Below are positions 36,194 through 45,520 of a stretch of 64,000 bases of DNA, piece by piece. A program made the translations under genes and the position numbers. The stretch is from NCBI GenBank assembly GCA_016793465.1, contig JAEUJW010000012.1, positions 10,045 through 74,044 of the forward strand. Direction: 5' to 3'. Each line of letters begins with the position of its first letter. The stretch's first letter is position 1. This stretch comes from Myxococcales bacterium. GTDB taxonomy: Bacteria > Myxococcota > Polyangia > Nannocystales > Nannocystaceae. The notes beneath the pieces are model-generated. The model was not told the DNA's origin, made no database searches, and was given only the letters and a program-made list of their open reading frames with translations.

Positions 36194-39100
36194 ATGGCCC
36201 GCCTCATGCGCCTCCACTTCGCGTCGATCGGCCACCGCGACGCCCGCCTGTCCCCCCTCACCCTCGACCTCCGCGACGAGAACCACGGCACCGGCGTCGA
36301 CACCGTGCTGTGGCTCCGCAACGGCGGCGGCAAGTCGTCGATCCTCAACCTGTTCTTCTCGCTGCTCCGGCCGGGCGCCCGCGACTTCCTCGGCTCGGCC
36401 GCGGAGGGCAAGAGCCGCCGCCTCGCCGACTACGTCAAGGACAACGACCTCGCGTATGTCGTCAGCGAGTGGGACCTCGCCCCCCGCCTCGACCTGCTCG
36501 GCTCGGCCCCGACCCACATCCACGTGCTCGGCCAGGTCCTCAGCTGGAAGGGCCTGCAGCGCTCACCCGACGAGTCCAAGCTGCGCAAGCTGCTGTTCAG
36601 CTTCCACGCCGGCGCCGGGCTCGGGTTCGACGATCTGCCGATCCGCGGCCTCGGCGAGCCGGTCGGCTCGTTCGAGGCGTTCCGCGAGTGGCTCGCCGGT
36701 CACAAGAGCCGCAGCCCCGCGCAGCAGGTCTTCTACACCGACGCGCCGTCGACCTGGCGCGCGCACCTCGGTCAGCTCGGCCTCGACCCCGACCTCATGA
36801 AGGTCCAGGTCGAGATGAACACCCGCGAGGGCGCCGCCGACGAGAGCTTCCGCTTCCACGACGCCAGGGCGTTCGTCGACTTCTTCCTGCAGCTCGCCAT
36901 GGACCTCGACAAGGCGAGCGAGCTGTCCGCCAACCTCGAGACCTTCCGCAGCAAGCTGCAGCAGCGGCCGGTCCTCCTGCTCGAGCGCCAGCTGTTCGAC
37001 GCCGCCTTGCCGCCGCTGCGCGAGCTCTCGGCCGCCGTCGACGCCCGCGAGGCCGCCCACCGCCACCTCGGCGAGGTCACCGACGCGGCCTCGGGTACCG
37101 CCGCCGCACTGCGCCAGCGCGCCGACAGCTTCGAGCGCCGCGCCGCCGAGCGCCGCGCGTCCCAGCAGGACGCCCAGGAGAAGGCCCGCCTCGCCGGCAA
37201 CGAGGCCGACCTCAAGCGCCGCTGGGCCAGCGGCGTCGAGCGCCACGCCATCCGCCTGCGGGCCAGGGAGGCCGAGGATGCGCTCGCCCGGGCGCGCGCG
37301 ATCGAGGCCGACCGCCAGCGGGCCGTCCACACCGTCGAGGCCGCCGGCACCCTCTCGCAGGTCGAATCTCTGGCCGCCCAGGTCGCCGCCAAGCAGGTCG
37401 CCCTCGACCGCAGCACGCAGGCGCTCGTGCCCCTGAAGGAGTCGCTCGAGCACGCGGGCTCGCGTCTGCGGCTCGCGCTCCGGCGGAGCGACGAGCTGCT
37501 CGCCGGGCACGAGCAGGAGGCCGCGACCCTCCACCGCGGCTGCAAGGCGACGGAGCAGGCGCTGCGCGACGAGCAGAGCCGGGCGGACACCCGGGCCGGG
37601 GGTCTGGCCGCCGAGATCCGCGGCCACCGCCAGCACCTCAAGGATCGCGAGCACGCGCGCGAGGCCCTCGGCCGCGACGGCGTGCTCGCCCCCTACGAGA
37701 GGGCGGAGGACGCGCTCGCTCGCTGGCAGGAGGCCGCCGCCCGCGCCGCCGCCCGCGCCCGCCAGGCCGGCGAGCGCCACGAGCAGCGCACGCGCGAGCG
37801 ACAGGAGCTCGCCGCCACGCTCCGCCCGCTCGGGGAGGAGCGCGGCCGGGTCGAGGCCCAGGCGAAGGCCGCGCGCACGACCCTCGACCAGGCGATCGGC
37901 TGGCGCGACCGTCTGCGCCGCACCCCGATCCTCGGCGAGGTCCAGGGCGTCGACGAGGCCGATCTCGAGCAGCCGCGCCTCGAGACCCTGCTGCGCCAGC
38001 AGGCCGAGGCGGCCCGTCGGAGGATCCTCGAGCTCGGCGTCGACGCGGCCGAGGACGAGCGGGCGCTCGCCGCCCTGCGCAGCGACGGCTTCCTCCCCCC
38101 GACCCGCGACGTCGAGGAGGTCGTGCGATCGCTGCGCGAGCGCAAGGTCGCCGCGCACGCTGGCCTGCGCTACCTCGCCGAGAACCACTCCAGCGCCGAG
38201 AGCCGCGAGCACATCGCCCGCGACCCCGCGCGCCACGCCGGCGTCGTCGTCCTCCGCCAGGAGGACCTCACCGTCGCTCGGACCCTCCAGACGCTCGACA
38301 TGCGCCTGCGGACCCCGATCCAGGTCACGTGGGTCCGCGCCGACGACCCGACCGACGGCGCCGCGTGCGTCCTGCCGCCCGACCCCGCCACCTTCGACCG
38401 CGCCGCCGCCGACGCCCGCCGCCATGAGCTCACCGAGATGAGCGAGGCCCGTCGTCGCGAGTCCGACGACCTCCACCGCCGCGAGCACGCCTGCAACGCC
38501 GCCGCCGACGAGCTGGCCCGCTGGCTCGCCGCGTGGGGCGGCGGCAAGCTCGAGGCGCACGAGTCCCTGCTCGGCTCCCTGGTCCGGCACGCGCAGCAGC
38601 TCGCCGAGCAGATCGCGGACGTCGAGGCGAACCTGGCCCGGCTCGCCGCCGACATCCAGGCGGCCGCCGACGAGCGCCGGACCGCCGACGCCGAAGCCGC
38701 CGCCGCGAAGCAGCACGCCGGCCGCGTCGCCGCCTTCATCGAGCAGTACGACCGCCACTTCCAGGCCTGGACCGACGAGCTCGATCGCCTGCAGCGCGAG
38801 TCCGACGCGCTCGGCCGCCGCCGCGACGAGCTCGCCGACCTGATCACGCAGGCCGGCGAGCGGACCCACGAGGCCCAGCGCCGGCTCGACGAGCTCGGGC
38901 ACCAGCGCCGCGCGATCCGCCGGCAGATCGACGCGATCCTCTACCGCGCCGCCGACGAGCCCGACGACGCCCCGACCGTCGCCGAAGCCGAGGCGCTCTA
39001 CGACCAGCTGCGCGCCAGCTACGAGCAGAAGACCAGCGAGAACCGCCTCCAGTGGGAGCTCGACCAGCTGCAGCAGGCCCTCCTCGGCGTGCGCGCCGCG

Positions 39101-40522
39101 TACACGCAGCATCTCGCCCGCGGCCTCGACGAGCCGGAGATCCGCCGCGCGCTCGCCCGCGGCGACCTGCCGGGCCAGCTCGCCCGCGGACAGGCGGCGC
39201 TGGCCGACGCTGTCCGCGACCACGCCCGGGCGGCCAACACCCACGAGATCGCCCAGAAGGCTGCCACCGAGCTCCAGCGCAAGCGCGACGCCGACGACGT
39301 CCCGACGGACGGCCGCCCCCTGCCGACCACCAGCCGCGACGCCGACGCGCTCGCCCTCCAGCTCCGCGACGAGGCCCTGACCGCCTCCGCCGAGCATGAG
39401 CGCCGGCGCGGCGAGGCGCAGCAGCACGACGAGGCCGCGAAGCAGCTCGCCACCCGCCGGGCCGCGCACGCGAACGTCCTCGACCTCCTGATCGCTGTCG
39501 CCGGCGAGCTCGCCGAGCGCCCGCCGCGGGACCTCCCGGACGACGACGACGCCGTCCGGTCCGCCGTCACCGACCTGTGCGCGCGCCTCAAGGACGCCCG
39601 CGCCGCGGACGAGCGGACGGCCCAGCGCGTGCGCAGCTGCGGCGAGGCCGTGCGCAGCATCGCCGCCGAGGAGCGGTTCGCCAGCCTCAAGAACCAGGCC
39701 CGCGACCGCCTACGGACCGACGTCGCCGAGCTCGCCGCCGACGCCGCGAAGTTCGCCGACGAGTTCGAGAAGGCGCGGGAGATCCTCGGCGCCGCGATCG
39801 CCGAGCTCGACGACCACCGCCGGATCCTGATCACCAACCTGATCGGCCTCGGCGAGGACGCCGCCCACGTCCTGCGCCAGGCCGCCCGCGCCAGCGTGCT
39901 CCCGGAGTCCCTCGGCCCGTGGGGCGGCCGCAGCTACCTGCGGGTCGACTTCCAGATCCCCGACGGCGACGCCGACAAGCAGGCGCGCATCGCCCCGCTG
40001 ATCGACCGCCTCATGGACGCGGCGACCGTGCCGAACGCCCTCAACCTCGTGCGCCAGGCGATCTTCGAGCTCGTCGGCGGACGTCACGACGCCTTCAAGG
40101 TCACCGTGCTCAAGCCCGACGCCGTCCTCCGCCCCGACGCGATCCCCGTCGAGCTGCTCAGCACCTTCAGCCGCGGCCAGCAGCTCACCGCCGCGATCCT
40201 CCTCTACTGCACGATCGTCCAGATCCGGGCCCGCCGCCGCGGCCGCGGCCGCGCCGTCGCCGACGCCGGCACCCTGATCCTCGACAACCCGATCGGCACC
40301 TGCTCGAGCCGCGCCCTGCTCGAGATGCAGCGGACGATCGCCCAGAAGATGGGCGTCCAGCTCGTCTACACCACCGGCGTCGAGGACGCCGACGCGATCG
40401 CCGTGCTTCCGAACACGATCCGCCTGCGCAACTCCCACCGCGACCGCCGGACCGGCGACCTCCACGTCACCGAGGATGCCGACCCCGTCGAGGCCGTGCG
40501 CCTCCACGCGAGGACCGCGTGA
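36194..40522 (+). CDS. jetC: Wadjet-like JetC (SMC-type ATPase)
   Basis: 1442 residues with split ATPase head and long coiled coils. Walker A LRNGGGKSS near the N-terminus (K47). Coiled coil about 290-500 and 560-1240, rich in Ala/Glu/Arg/Gln heptads and interrupted around 580-720 by what may be a hinge or elbow. C-terminal signature FSRGQQLTAA (about 1323) and Walker B LILDNPIG (about 1361), where Asn follows the Asp in place of the usual Glu, as in several MukB/JetC proteins. It would extrude DNA loops and identify small circular DNA for JetD. GGGAG precedes the ATG, and the stop overlaps the jetD GTG. Confidence 0.85.
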   Translation: MARLMRLHFASIGHRDARLSPLTLDLRDENHGTGVDTVLWLRNGGGKSSILNLFFSLLRPGARDFLGSAAEGKSRRLADYVKDNDLAYVVSEWDLAPRLDLLGSAPTHIHVLGQVLSWKGLQRSPDESKLRKLLFSFHAGAGLGFDDLPIRGLGEPVGSFEAFREWLAGHKSRSPAQQVFYTDAPSTWRAHLGQLGLDPDLMKVQVEMNTREGAADESFRFHDARAFVDFFLQLAMDLDKASELSANLETFRSKLQQRPVLLLERQLFDAALPPLRELSAAVDAREAAHRHLGEVTDAASGTAAALRQRADSFERRAAERRASQQDAQEKARLAGNEADLKRRWASGVERHAIRLRAREAEDALARARAIEADRQRAVHTVEAAGTLSQVESLAAQVAAKQVALDRSTQALVPLKESLEHAGSRLRLALRRSDELLAGHEQEAATLHRGCKATEQALRDEQSRADTRAGGLAAEIRGHRQHLKDREHAREALGRDGVLAPYERAEDALARWQEAAARAAARARQAGERHEQRTRERQELAATLRPLGEERGRVEAQAKAARTTLDQAIGWRDRLRRTPILGEVQGVDEADLEQPRLETLLRQQAEAARRRILELGVDAAEDERALAALRSDGFLPPTRDVEEVVRSLRERKVAAHAGLRYLAENHSSAESREHIARDPARHAGVVVLRQEDLTVARTLQTLDMRLRTPIQVTWVRADDPTDGAACVLPPDPATFDRAAADARRHELTEMSEARRRESDDLHRREHACNAAADELARWLAAWGGGKLEAHESLLGSLVRHAQQLAEQIADVEANLARLAADIQAAADERRTADAEAAAAKQHAGRVAAFIEQYDRHFQAWTDELDRLQRESDALGRRRDELADLITQAGERTHEAQRRLDELGHQRRAIRRQIDAILYRAADEPDDAPTVAEAEALYDQLRASYEQKTSENRLQWELDQLQQALLGVRAAYTQHLARGLDEPEIRRALARGDLPGQLARGQAALADAVRDHARAANTHEIAQKAATELQRKRDADDVPTDGRPLPTTSRDADALALQLRDEALTASAEHERRRGEAQQHDEAAKQLATRRAAHANVLDLLIAVAGELAERPPRDLPDDDDAVRSAVTDLCARLKDARAADERTAQRVRSCGEAVRSIAAEERFASLKNQARDRLRTDVAELAADAAKFADEFEKAREILGAAIAELDDHRRILITNLIGLGEDAAHVLRQAARASVLPESLGPWGGRSYLRVDFQIPDGDADKQARIAPLIDRLMDAATVPNALNLVRQAIFELVGGRHDAFKVTVLKPDAVLRPDAIPVELLSTFSRGQQLTAAILLYCTIVQIRARRRGRGRAVADAGTLILDNPIGTCSSRALLEMQRTIAQKMGVQLVYTTGVEDADAIAVLPNTIRLRNSHRDRRTGDLHVTEDADPVEAVRLHARTA

Positions 40523-41541
40523 GCGCCGCCGAGGTCCTCCTGCACGCGCTGCGCGAGCACGCCGGCAAGCGCCGGCGCCTCGCCCTCGACGACGTCTGGC
40601 ACGTCTTCCGCGCCACGCTGGCGATCGAGTACAGCGACCGCGGACGCGAGGCCCTCGCCGCCTACCTCGTCGACCTCCAGGGCCAGGGCCACCTGCAGCT
40701 CCCGCGCCAGCACAGCCTGTGGGACCGCACGCCGGAGCCCCCGCTCCCGCGGTGGGTCCAGCTCGCAACCCCGGCCCGGGCCGGCCCCCCGATCGATCAC
40801 CGCGCCGTCGCCTGGCCGCCCGAGCTGGCGCGTCTGGTCGACGAGCCGCGGATCGCCCCGGATGTGCTGCAAGACCTCCTCAAAATTAAACGATTCCTCG
40901 CCGAGGGCGGCCGCCGACGCGAGCCCGTGCCGCTGCGCGAGCGCTCGGTCGAACTCCTCGGCGACGAGAAGCGCCTCGACGTGCTGCTGCGCTCGCGCCT
41001 GTTTCGCAGCATTGGCCTCGGCCCCGAGATCCTGCGCGCGCGCGAGGTCCCCGTCCCGATCGTCTGGGAGCCCGGACCCGACGACACCGACGCCACCAGC
41101 ATCCTCGTCCTCGAGAACCTGCACACGTACGACTCCTTCCGCCGCTGGAACGCCCGCGAGGGCGCACACCTCGCGGTTGTCTACGGCGGCGGCAAGGCGT
41201 TCGCCGGCATGCTCGACGACCTCGGTCGCATCGTCGTCGACCTCGGCGCCTTCGCGATCCACTACTTCGGCGACCTCGACGCCGAGGGCCTGTACATCGC
41301 CGCCGCCGCCGCCCGGGCCCTCGGCGAGCTCCCGCTCGTCGCCGCCGAGCGCTGGTACGACCTCCTGCTCGCCCGCGGCGCAGGTCTCGAGCTCCCGGAC
41401 ATCGAGCCAAGCACCCCCGAGTTCGCCCTGCTCTGGCTCCCGGAGCGCCTCCGAGACCCGGTCCGGCAACTCCTCGCCGCCGGCCGGCGCCTCCCCCAGG
41501 AGCTCGTCGGGTGGGAGCAACTGCGAACTTCCACCCGATAG
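40519..41541 (+). CDS. jetD: Wadjet-like JetD (DUF2220 TOPRIM-type nuclease)
   Basis: 340 residues, GTG start overlapping the jetC stop (GTGA). The N-terminal part looks like winged-helix arms (ALDDVWHVFRATLA, AAYLVDLQGQGHLQL). The C-terminal TOPRIM-like nuclease carries the JetD pattern: LENLHTYDSF with catalytic E199, a short GGGK turn, then YFGDLDAEGLYIA with D252 and D254. JetD cleaves plasmid DNA once the JetABC motor has trapped it. An AT-rich codon run (CTCAAAATTAAACG) occurs near residue 123. The operon is intact, so a functional anti-plasmid system is likely. Confidence 0.87.
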   Translation: MSAAEVLLHALREHAGKRRRLALDDVWHVFRATLAIEYSDRGREALAAYLVDLQGQGHLQLPRQHSLWDRTPEPPLPRWVQLATPARAGPPIDHRAVAWPPELARLVDEPRIAPDVLQDLLKIKRFLAEGGRRREPVPLRERSVELLGDEKRLDVLLRSRLFRSIGLGPEILRAREVPVPIVWEPGPDDTDATSILVLENLHTYDSFRRWNAREGAHLAVVYGGGKAFAGMLDDLGRIVVDLGAFAIHYFGDLDAEGLYIAAAAARALGELPLVAAERWYDLLLARGAGLELPDIEPSTPEFALLWLPERLRDPVRQLLAAGRRLPQELVGWEQLRTSTR

Positions 41542-41631
41542 ATCCATCGTCACCAATCGCGGCCTCCAGCTCGCGGCGAAGATGCGGTCGGAGTTGTCGT
41601 CGAGGGGGGGCGGCGTGGAGATCGCTGTCGC

Positions 41632-42006
41632 TCACTCTCGGTCTTTACCGGTCAGCAGATACTCGAGCCGATCGCTCTCGACGGCCACGCGCCGGAGGAC
41701 CATCAGGAACTCTCGCGCGGTCGCACCGGCCGTGGGTAGCCACCCGGAGGCGACGATGCGGCCGCGGGGGTCGATGCGAAAGCTGACGAGCTGGGTCGTG
41801 CGGTTGAGCCGCCAGAGCCGGAGCGCGAGGTCCCCCGAGCTGCGCCCCGCGAATGAACGGACGACGACCGCATGGAACTCGAACGCGTCCTCGGTCGCCA
41901 GGACCCGTACGCGGTGTCGGCGGCCGCTCTCGAAGCGAACCAGCACACCGTCACCGTCGACCTCGACGGACGATCCGCGGCAGAAAGTCCGCCAGTCAGC
42001 GCCCAT
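41632..42006 (-). CDS. YbjN / type III chaperone-fold-like small protein
   Basis: 124 residues, last gene of the four-gene minus-strand operon; its ATG lies within the helicase gene's last codons (11-bp overlap). The pattern LRLWRLNRTTQLVSFRID, then GRIVASGWLP and a C-terminal helix VLRRVAVESDRLEYLL resembles the YbjN/TY3-chaperone-like fold, which usually binds proteins rather than acting as an enzyme. A longer in-frame reading extends 44 codons into the helicase gene and is not preferred. Role in the operon unknown; a small adaptor or stabiliser is plausible. Confidence 0.62.
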   Translation of the reverse strand: MGADWRTFCRGSSVEVDGDGVLVRFESGRRHRVRVLATEDAFEFHAVVVRSFAGRSSGDLALRLWRLNRTTQLVSFRIDPRGRIVASGWLPTAGATAREFLMVLRRVAVESDRLEYLLTGKDRE

Positions 42007-45000
42007 CCGTCCCTTCCTCCCGGAGATCGTCCTCGAAGGCCGCGAGGGCCGCGTCGCGGCCGTCGTCGAAGTGCTCGCGCTCCATGCGGTCGGCCTGCTC
42101 CGCGACCCGGCGCACCAGCGCCCCGACGCGCGAGGCATCGTGCTCCGGTGCGCCGAGGAGCACGTCGTCCTCGACGGTCAGGTCGTAGCGGCGCTCCTCC
42201 CTCGTCAGGATGGCGCCGATCCGCGACGGGAGCCGCGCGGCGCGGGCGGCGATCGGTTCGGGCTCGGCATCGGGATCCGTGCGGCCGATGGGGCTGATGC
42301 AGCGGACGAGCGGACAACCGGACTCGGCCCTCAGGATGAGCGTGAACGGCTGGACCCGGCCGTTCGGCAGCGTGGCCGTCCCGAGCAAGGAGCCCCACGA
42401 CGGGTGCGGTGCCCACACGACGGACAGGCCACCGAGGGCCGGTCGCGTCAGGCATGCGAAGCGCTCCCGCAGCCGAGCGGCGAGGTCGTCGGCGACCGCG
42501 AGAGACCGCTGTGACCCGCGGAGCGTCGACTCGAGCACCGGGAAGGCGCTCCGGAGCGGCTCGCGGGGGGCCTCGCGCTGCCGTCGCGTGACGAGGATCT
42601 CGCGCTCCACGTCGATGCGGCGTCGCTCCGTCGCGGGCGCTTGCAGAGACTCGTGCATCAGGCGCATGAAGACGTTCATGCGATCGAGCACGCGCTCGAC
42701 CTGCAGCACCTCGATCGTGTCCTTGAGGTAGGGGAAGTACACCTGCAGCAGATCATCACCTGCCGGTTCGCGGTTGAGCGTCGACAGCCGGCGGTCGGAC
42801 TGCGAGCGCACGCGGTCGATCCGGCCGATCCTCTGCTCCATCGCGGAGGGCGTCCACGAGATCCCGTAGTGCAGGACCGAGGAGCAGAACGTGTGCAGGT
42901 CCTCGCCTTCCTGCAACAGATCGGTCGTGACGAGCACGAACGGATAGCCCGGCATCCTGAACTGCCGGACGAGCGTCTTGTTGACGGACCCCGCCATCCC
43001 TCCGGTCGGCTGTTGCTCGCGCAGCAGCCGCGCCAGCTCCTGGCTCGATTCGTTGAGCGGATGGTTGCGGACGTCGGGCGCGTTGACATCGAGCAACAGC
43101 TCGAAGTTGTCCGCGAGATCGGCCAGCTCGTCAAAGGCCTGCCACCGGTGAGAGGGGCCCGCACAGCGCCCGGACTCGAGGACGTCGAGGTAGTCGACGA
43201 GCAGCCGCTCGCCGCCGGACTCCTGTTCGTCGGGCTCGTCGACCGGCTCGGCGCGCCCTGCCCCGCGCCCGAGGGCCAGCGTGGTGCGTCCAGACACGGC
43301 GGCGACGTAGAGATCGATGAACGCGTGGCCTAGGCGGGCCGCAGCGGCGAGCAGCTCGGCGCGGAGCACCTGCTCGCGGAACTGCCCGCGAAACCCGTCG
43401 ATCGTGGTCGCCGGCGTCGACGGGCCCGGCCAGATGCGGGCCCGCAGCGCCGCCCGCTCGGGTCGCCGCAGCTCGGTGAAGAATGTCCGGCGCTCGAGCG
43501 CGACGGCGATCTCGGGCGGCGCCGTCGCGGCGGGTTCGCGGGCCACGGAGGTGCGGAAGCGTTCGTCCCAGATCACGGCGGCGCGAGCCGCATGCTCGCC
43601 CCCGCCGTCCCGGAGGAGCTCGAGGGCCGCGCCCTGGGCGGCTTCCAGGCGGCTCGCTCGCGTCGCCACGCGCGCCTTGCGGCTGAGGTACTTCGCCGCC
43701 CGCCTGCGGACCTGCTCGGCGGCGTCCGCCTCGGACAGCCCGACCGCCGCGGCGAGCGCCCGCAGAACGCCCTCCGACTCGGCGTCGAGGAGGTCCATCA
43801 CGTAGTTGTCGGCGAAGAAGGTCGAGTATGGGCCGCTGCCCTTGATGAAGCGGGCCTGCAAGTTGGCTCCGCTGAGGGTCCCCTTCGGGCCCGTGCCACG
43901 GAAGAACCACGCGAAGAACGTGTCGACGCCGCCGCTGTCGTCGGGGTCCTCCTCGGCGCGGACGGTGTCGAGCGGCGCCGAGGTCGGGGCGCGCGGGCCT
44001 GCCATGGCCTCGGCCCGCTCCCGGCGGTACTGCGCGACGAGCACGTCGAGCTGCGCGTGCAGGTCGGCGGAGAGGCGCCCGCGGAGGTGGGGGATCAGCC
44101 AGTCGTCGTAGCGCTCGTCGAGCTTGCGCTTCAGCTCCTTCACCGACGCCACGCGTCGCACGAACAGGAGCGACTTCTTGCCGGTCTGCCAGGCCGCCTG
44201 AAGGCTGTCGACGACCGCGTCCATCTTCGGGTGCGGCATCTCGCGCCCGAACTTCCGTCGGTAGCTCGCGGCGAGGCGGTTGAGGTCGTGCACGTCGATC
44301 CCCTCGCGCTCGCGCGCGTCCTCCGCCTGCTCCGAGTCGTCGAACACCGCCCCGTCGTCGTCGTCGCGCTTCAGCTTCGCGGTCTCGAGGAAGCTCTCGA
44401 ACGACGCGAGCATGCCGATCTGGAACGAGCGGTTGAACTGCTTGCCGCTGAGGAGCTCGCTGACCTTCTTCTGCACCAGCGCGACGAGCAGGCGCTGCCG
44501 GACGTCGGCGATCTCGATCGGCGCGTCGTGCTGATGCACCCCGCCGGCCCGCCACTCTCGGCGGTACAGGTTCTTCGTGTGCTCGCCCCCCGCGATCTGG
44601 ATCGTCGTCACGCGACGGACCAGGAAGCGGGCCGCGACCTCCTTCTTGCGCGCCTCGGGCACCTCCTCACGGCGGAGCTCGTCGAAGCCGGAGGCGAGCC
44701 CGAACAGATCCAGCTGGTTCCAGACGTGCCGGTAGGTCTCCTCGAGCGGCGTCGCCGACAGGAACAGCACGCGCTCGGCACGAGGGCCGTAGCCGGGAAA
44801 CCGTCGCGGGCTCGGGGCCTCGCCGGGCGGGTGGCGACCGAACGCGAGGCTGAGCACCTGGTTTCGGGTCGAGCTGCCGCTCGCTACGCCGTGCTTGAGG
44901 TTGTGCGCCTCGTCGACGATCACCAGGTCGAACTTCGGCAGCGCGCAGCACAGCACCTGGGCGACGCGCCGCTTGAAGTCGGCCTTGTCCGCGCCCGCGA

Positions 45001-45520
45001 AGACCTCGTCGCTCAGCCAGGGGAGCTGCTCGCGGAGGCGGTCACGCAGCCGTCGCCGGTCCTCGTCCGTCTCGCGGAGCGGGAGGCTGAAGCTGGACAT
45101 GCGGACGAAGAAGTCGCGGTTGGGGTCGAGGCTGGTCTCGTGGACCAGCTCGATCAGGTTGTCGCAAGAGACGAGCGCGCGGGCGGGGCGCCCGTCGAAC
45201 GACCGCACCCGCAAGTCTTCGAACCGCACGTTGTTGGCGGCGAAGTTGCTCAGCTCCTTTTGCCACTTGAGCTGGATGTTCTCCCGCGGCGCGAGGAAGA
45301 GGACGCGGAAGTCGGGCGCGAAGTGGCGGAACAGGGCGAGCGCCCCGAGCGCGACGTAGGTCTTGCCCATCCCGACCTCGTCGGCGAGATACGCGACCCT
45401 GTGCTCGCACAGGAGGTTGTGCAGGGCCACGGCGCCCCGGAGCTGCTCCTCGGCGCGGTGGCCCTCGCCGATCCTCCGCCCGAAGTCGAGGAGCGCCCGC
45501 GCGGCCTCGAGGTCGATCAT
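41996..45520 (-). CDS. SNF2-type SF2 helicase of an unassigned helicase-PLD operon
   Basis: 1174 residues. Helicase lobe 1: ADEVGMGKTY (Walker A, K53), APRENIQLKW, DEAH at 203-206 (IVDEAHNLKH) and FLSATPLEETY. A long insertion of about 400 residues, mostly helical, separates the lobes. Lobe 2 has TTDLLQEGEDLH, then MEQRIGRIDRVRSQSDRR (about 897-915). The C-terminal ~250 residues are unassigned. These motifs indicate ATP-driven duplex translocation, as in DrmD or other SNF2-like defence helicases, but it differs clearly from the DrmD at 9628. It overlaps the PLD gene by 4 bp upstream and the YbjN-like gene by 11 bp downstream, so the four products are probably made together. Confidence 0.83.
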   Translation of the reverse strand: MIDLEAARALLDFGRRIGEGHRAEEQLRGAVALHNLLCEHRVAYLADEVGMGKTYVALGALALFRHFAPDFRVLFLAPRENIQLKWQKELSNFAANNVRFEDLRVRSFDGRPARALVSCDNLIELVHETSLDPNRDFFVRMSSFSLPLRETDEDRRRLRDRLREQLPWLSDEVFAGADKADFKRRVAQVLCCALPKFDLVIVDEAHNLKHGVASGSSTRNQVLSLAFGRHPPGEAPSPRRFPGYGPRAERVLFLSATPLEETYRHVWNQLDLFGLASGFDELRREEVPEARKKEVAARFLVRRVTTIQIAGGEHTKNLYRREWRAGGVHQHDAPIEIADVRQRLLVALVQKKVSELLSGKQFNRSFQIGMLASFESFLETAKLKRDDDDGAVFDDSEQAEDAREREGIDVHDLNRLAASYRRKFGREMPHPKMDAVVDSLQAAWQTGKKSLLFVRRVASVKELKRKLDERYDDWLIPHLRGRLSADLHAQLDVLVAQYRRERAEAMAGPRAPTSAPLDTVRAEEDPDDSGGVDTFFAWFFRGTGPKGTLSGANLQARFIKGSGPYSTFFADNYVMDLLDAESEGVLRALAAAVGLSEADAAEQVRRRAAKYLSRKARVATRASRLEAAQGAALELLRDGGGEHAARAAVIWDERFRTSVAREPAATAPPEIAVALERRTFFTELRRPERAALRARIWPGPSTPATTIDGFRGQFREQVLRAELLAAAARLGHAFIDLYVAAVSGRTTLALGRGAGRAEPVDEPDEQESGGERLLVDYLDVLESGRCAGPSHRWQAFDELADLADNFELLLDVNAPDVRNHPLNESSQELARLLREQQPTGGMAGSVNKTLVRQFRMPGYPFVLVTTDLLQEGEDLHTFCSSVLHYGISWTPSAMEQRIGRIDRVRSQSDRRLSTLNREPAGDDLLQVYFPYLKDTIEVLQVERVLDRMNVFMRLMHESLQAPATERRRIDVEREILVTRRQREAPREPLRSAFPVLESTLRGSQRSLAVADDLAARLRERFACLTRPALGGLSVVWAPHPSWGSLLGTATLPNGRVQPFTLILRAESGCPLVRCISPIGRTDPDAEPEPIAARAARLPSRIGAILTREERRYDLTVEDDVLLGAPEHDASRVGALVRRVAEQADRMEREHFDDGRDAALAAFEDDLREEGTDGR

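Noticed and set aside
36563..39469. Long minus-strand open frame (968 codons) opposite the SMC gene
   Set aside because: It is antisense to JetC, whose ATPase motifs and operon overlaps are clear. Long antisense frames are expected in GC-rich genes; the translation is Val/Gly/Ala/Glu-rich with no motif.
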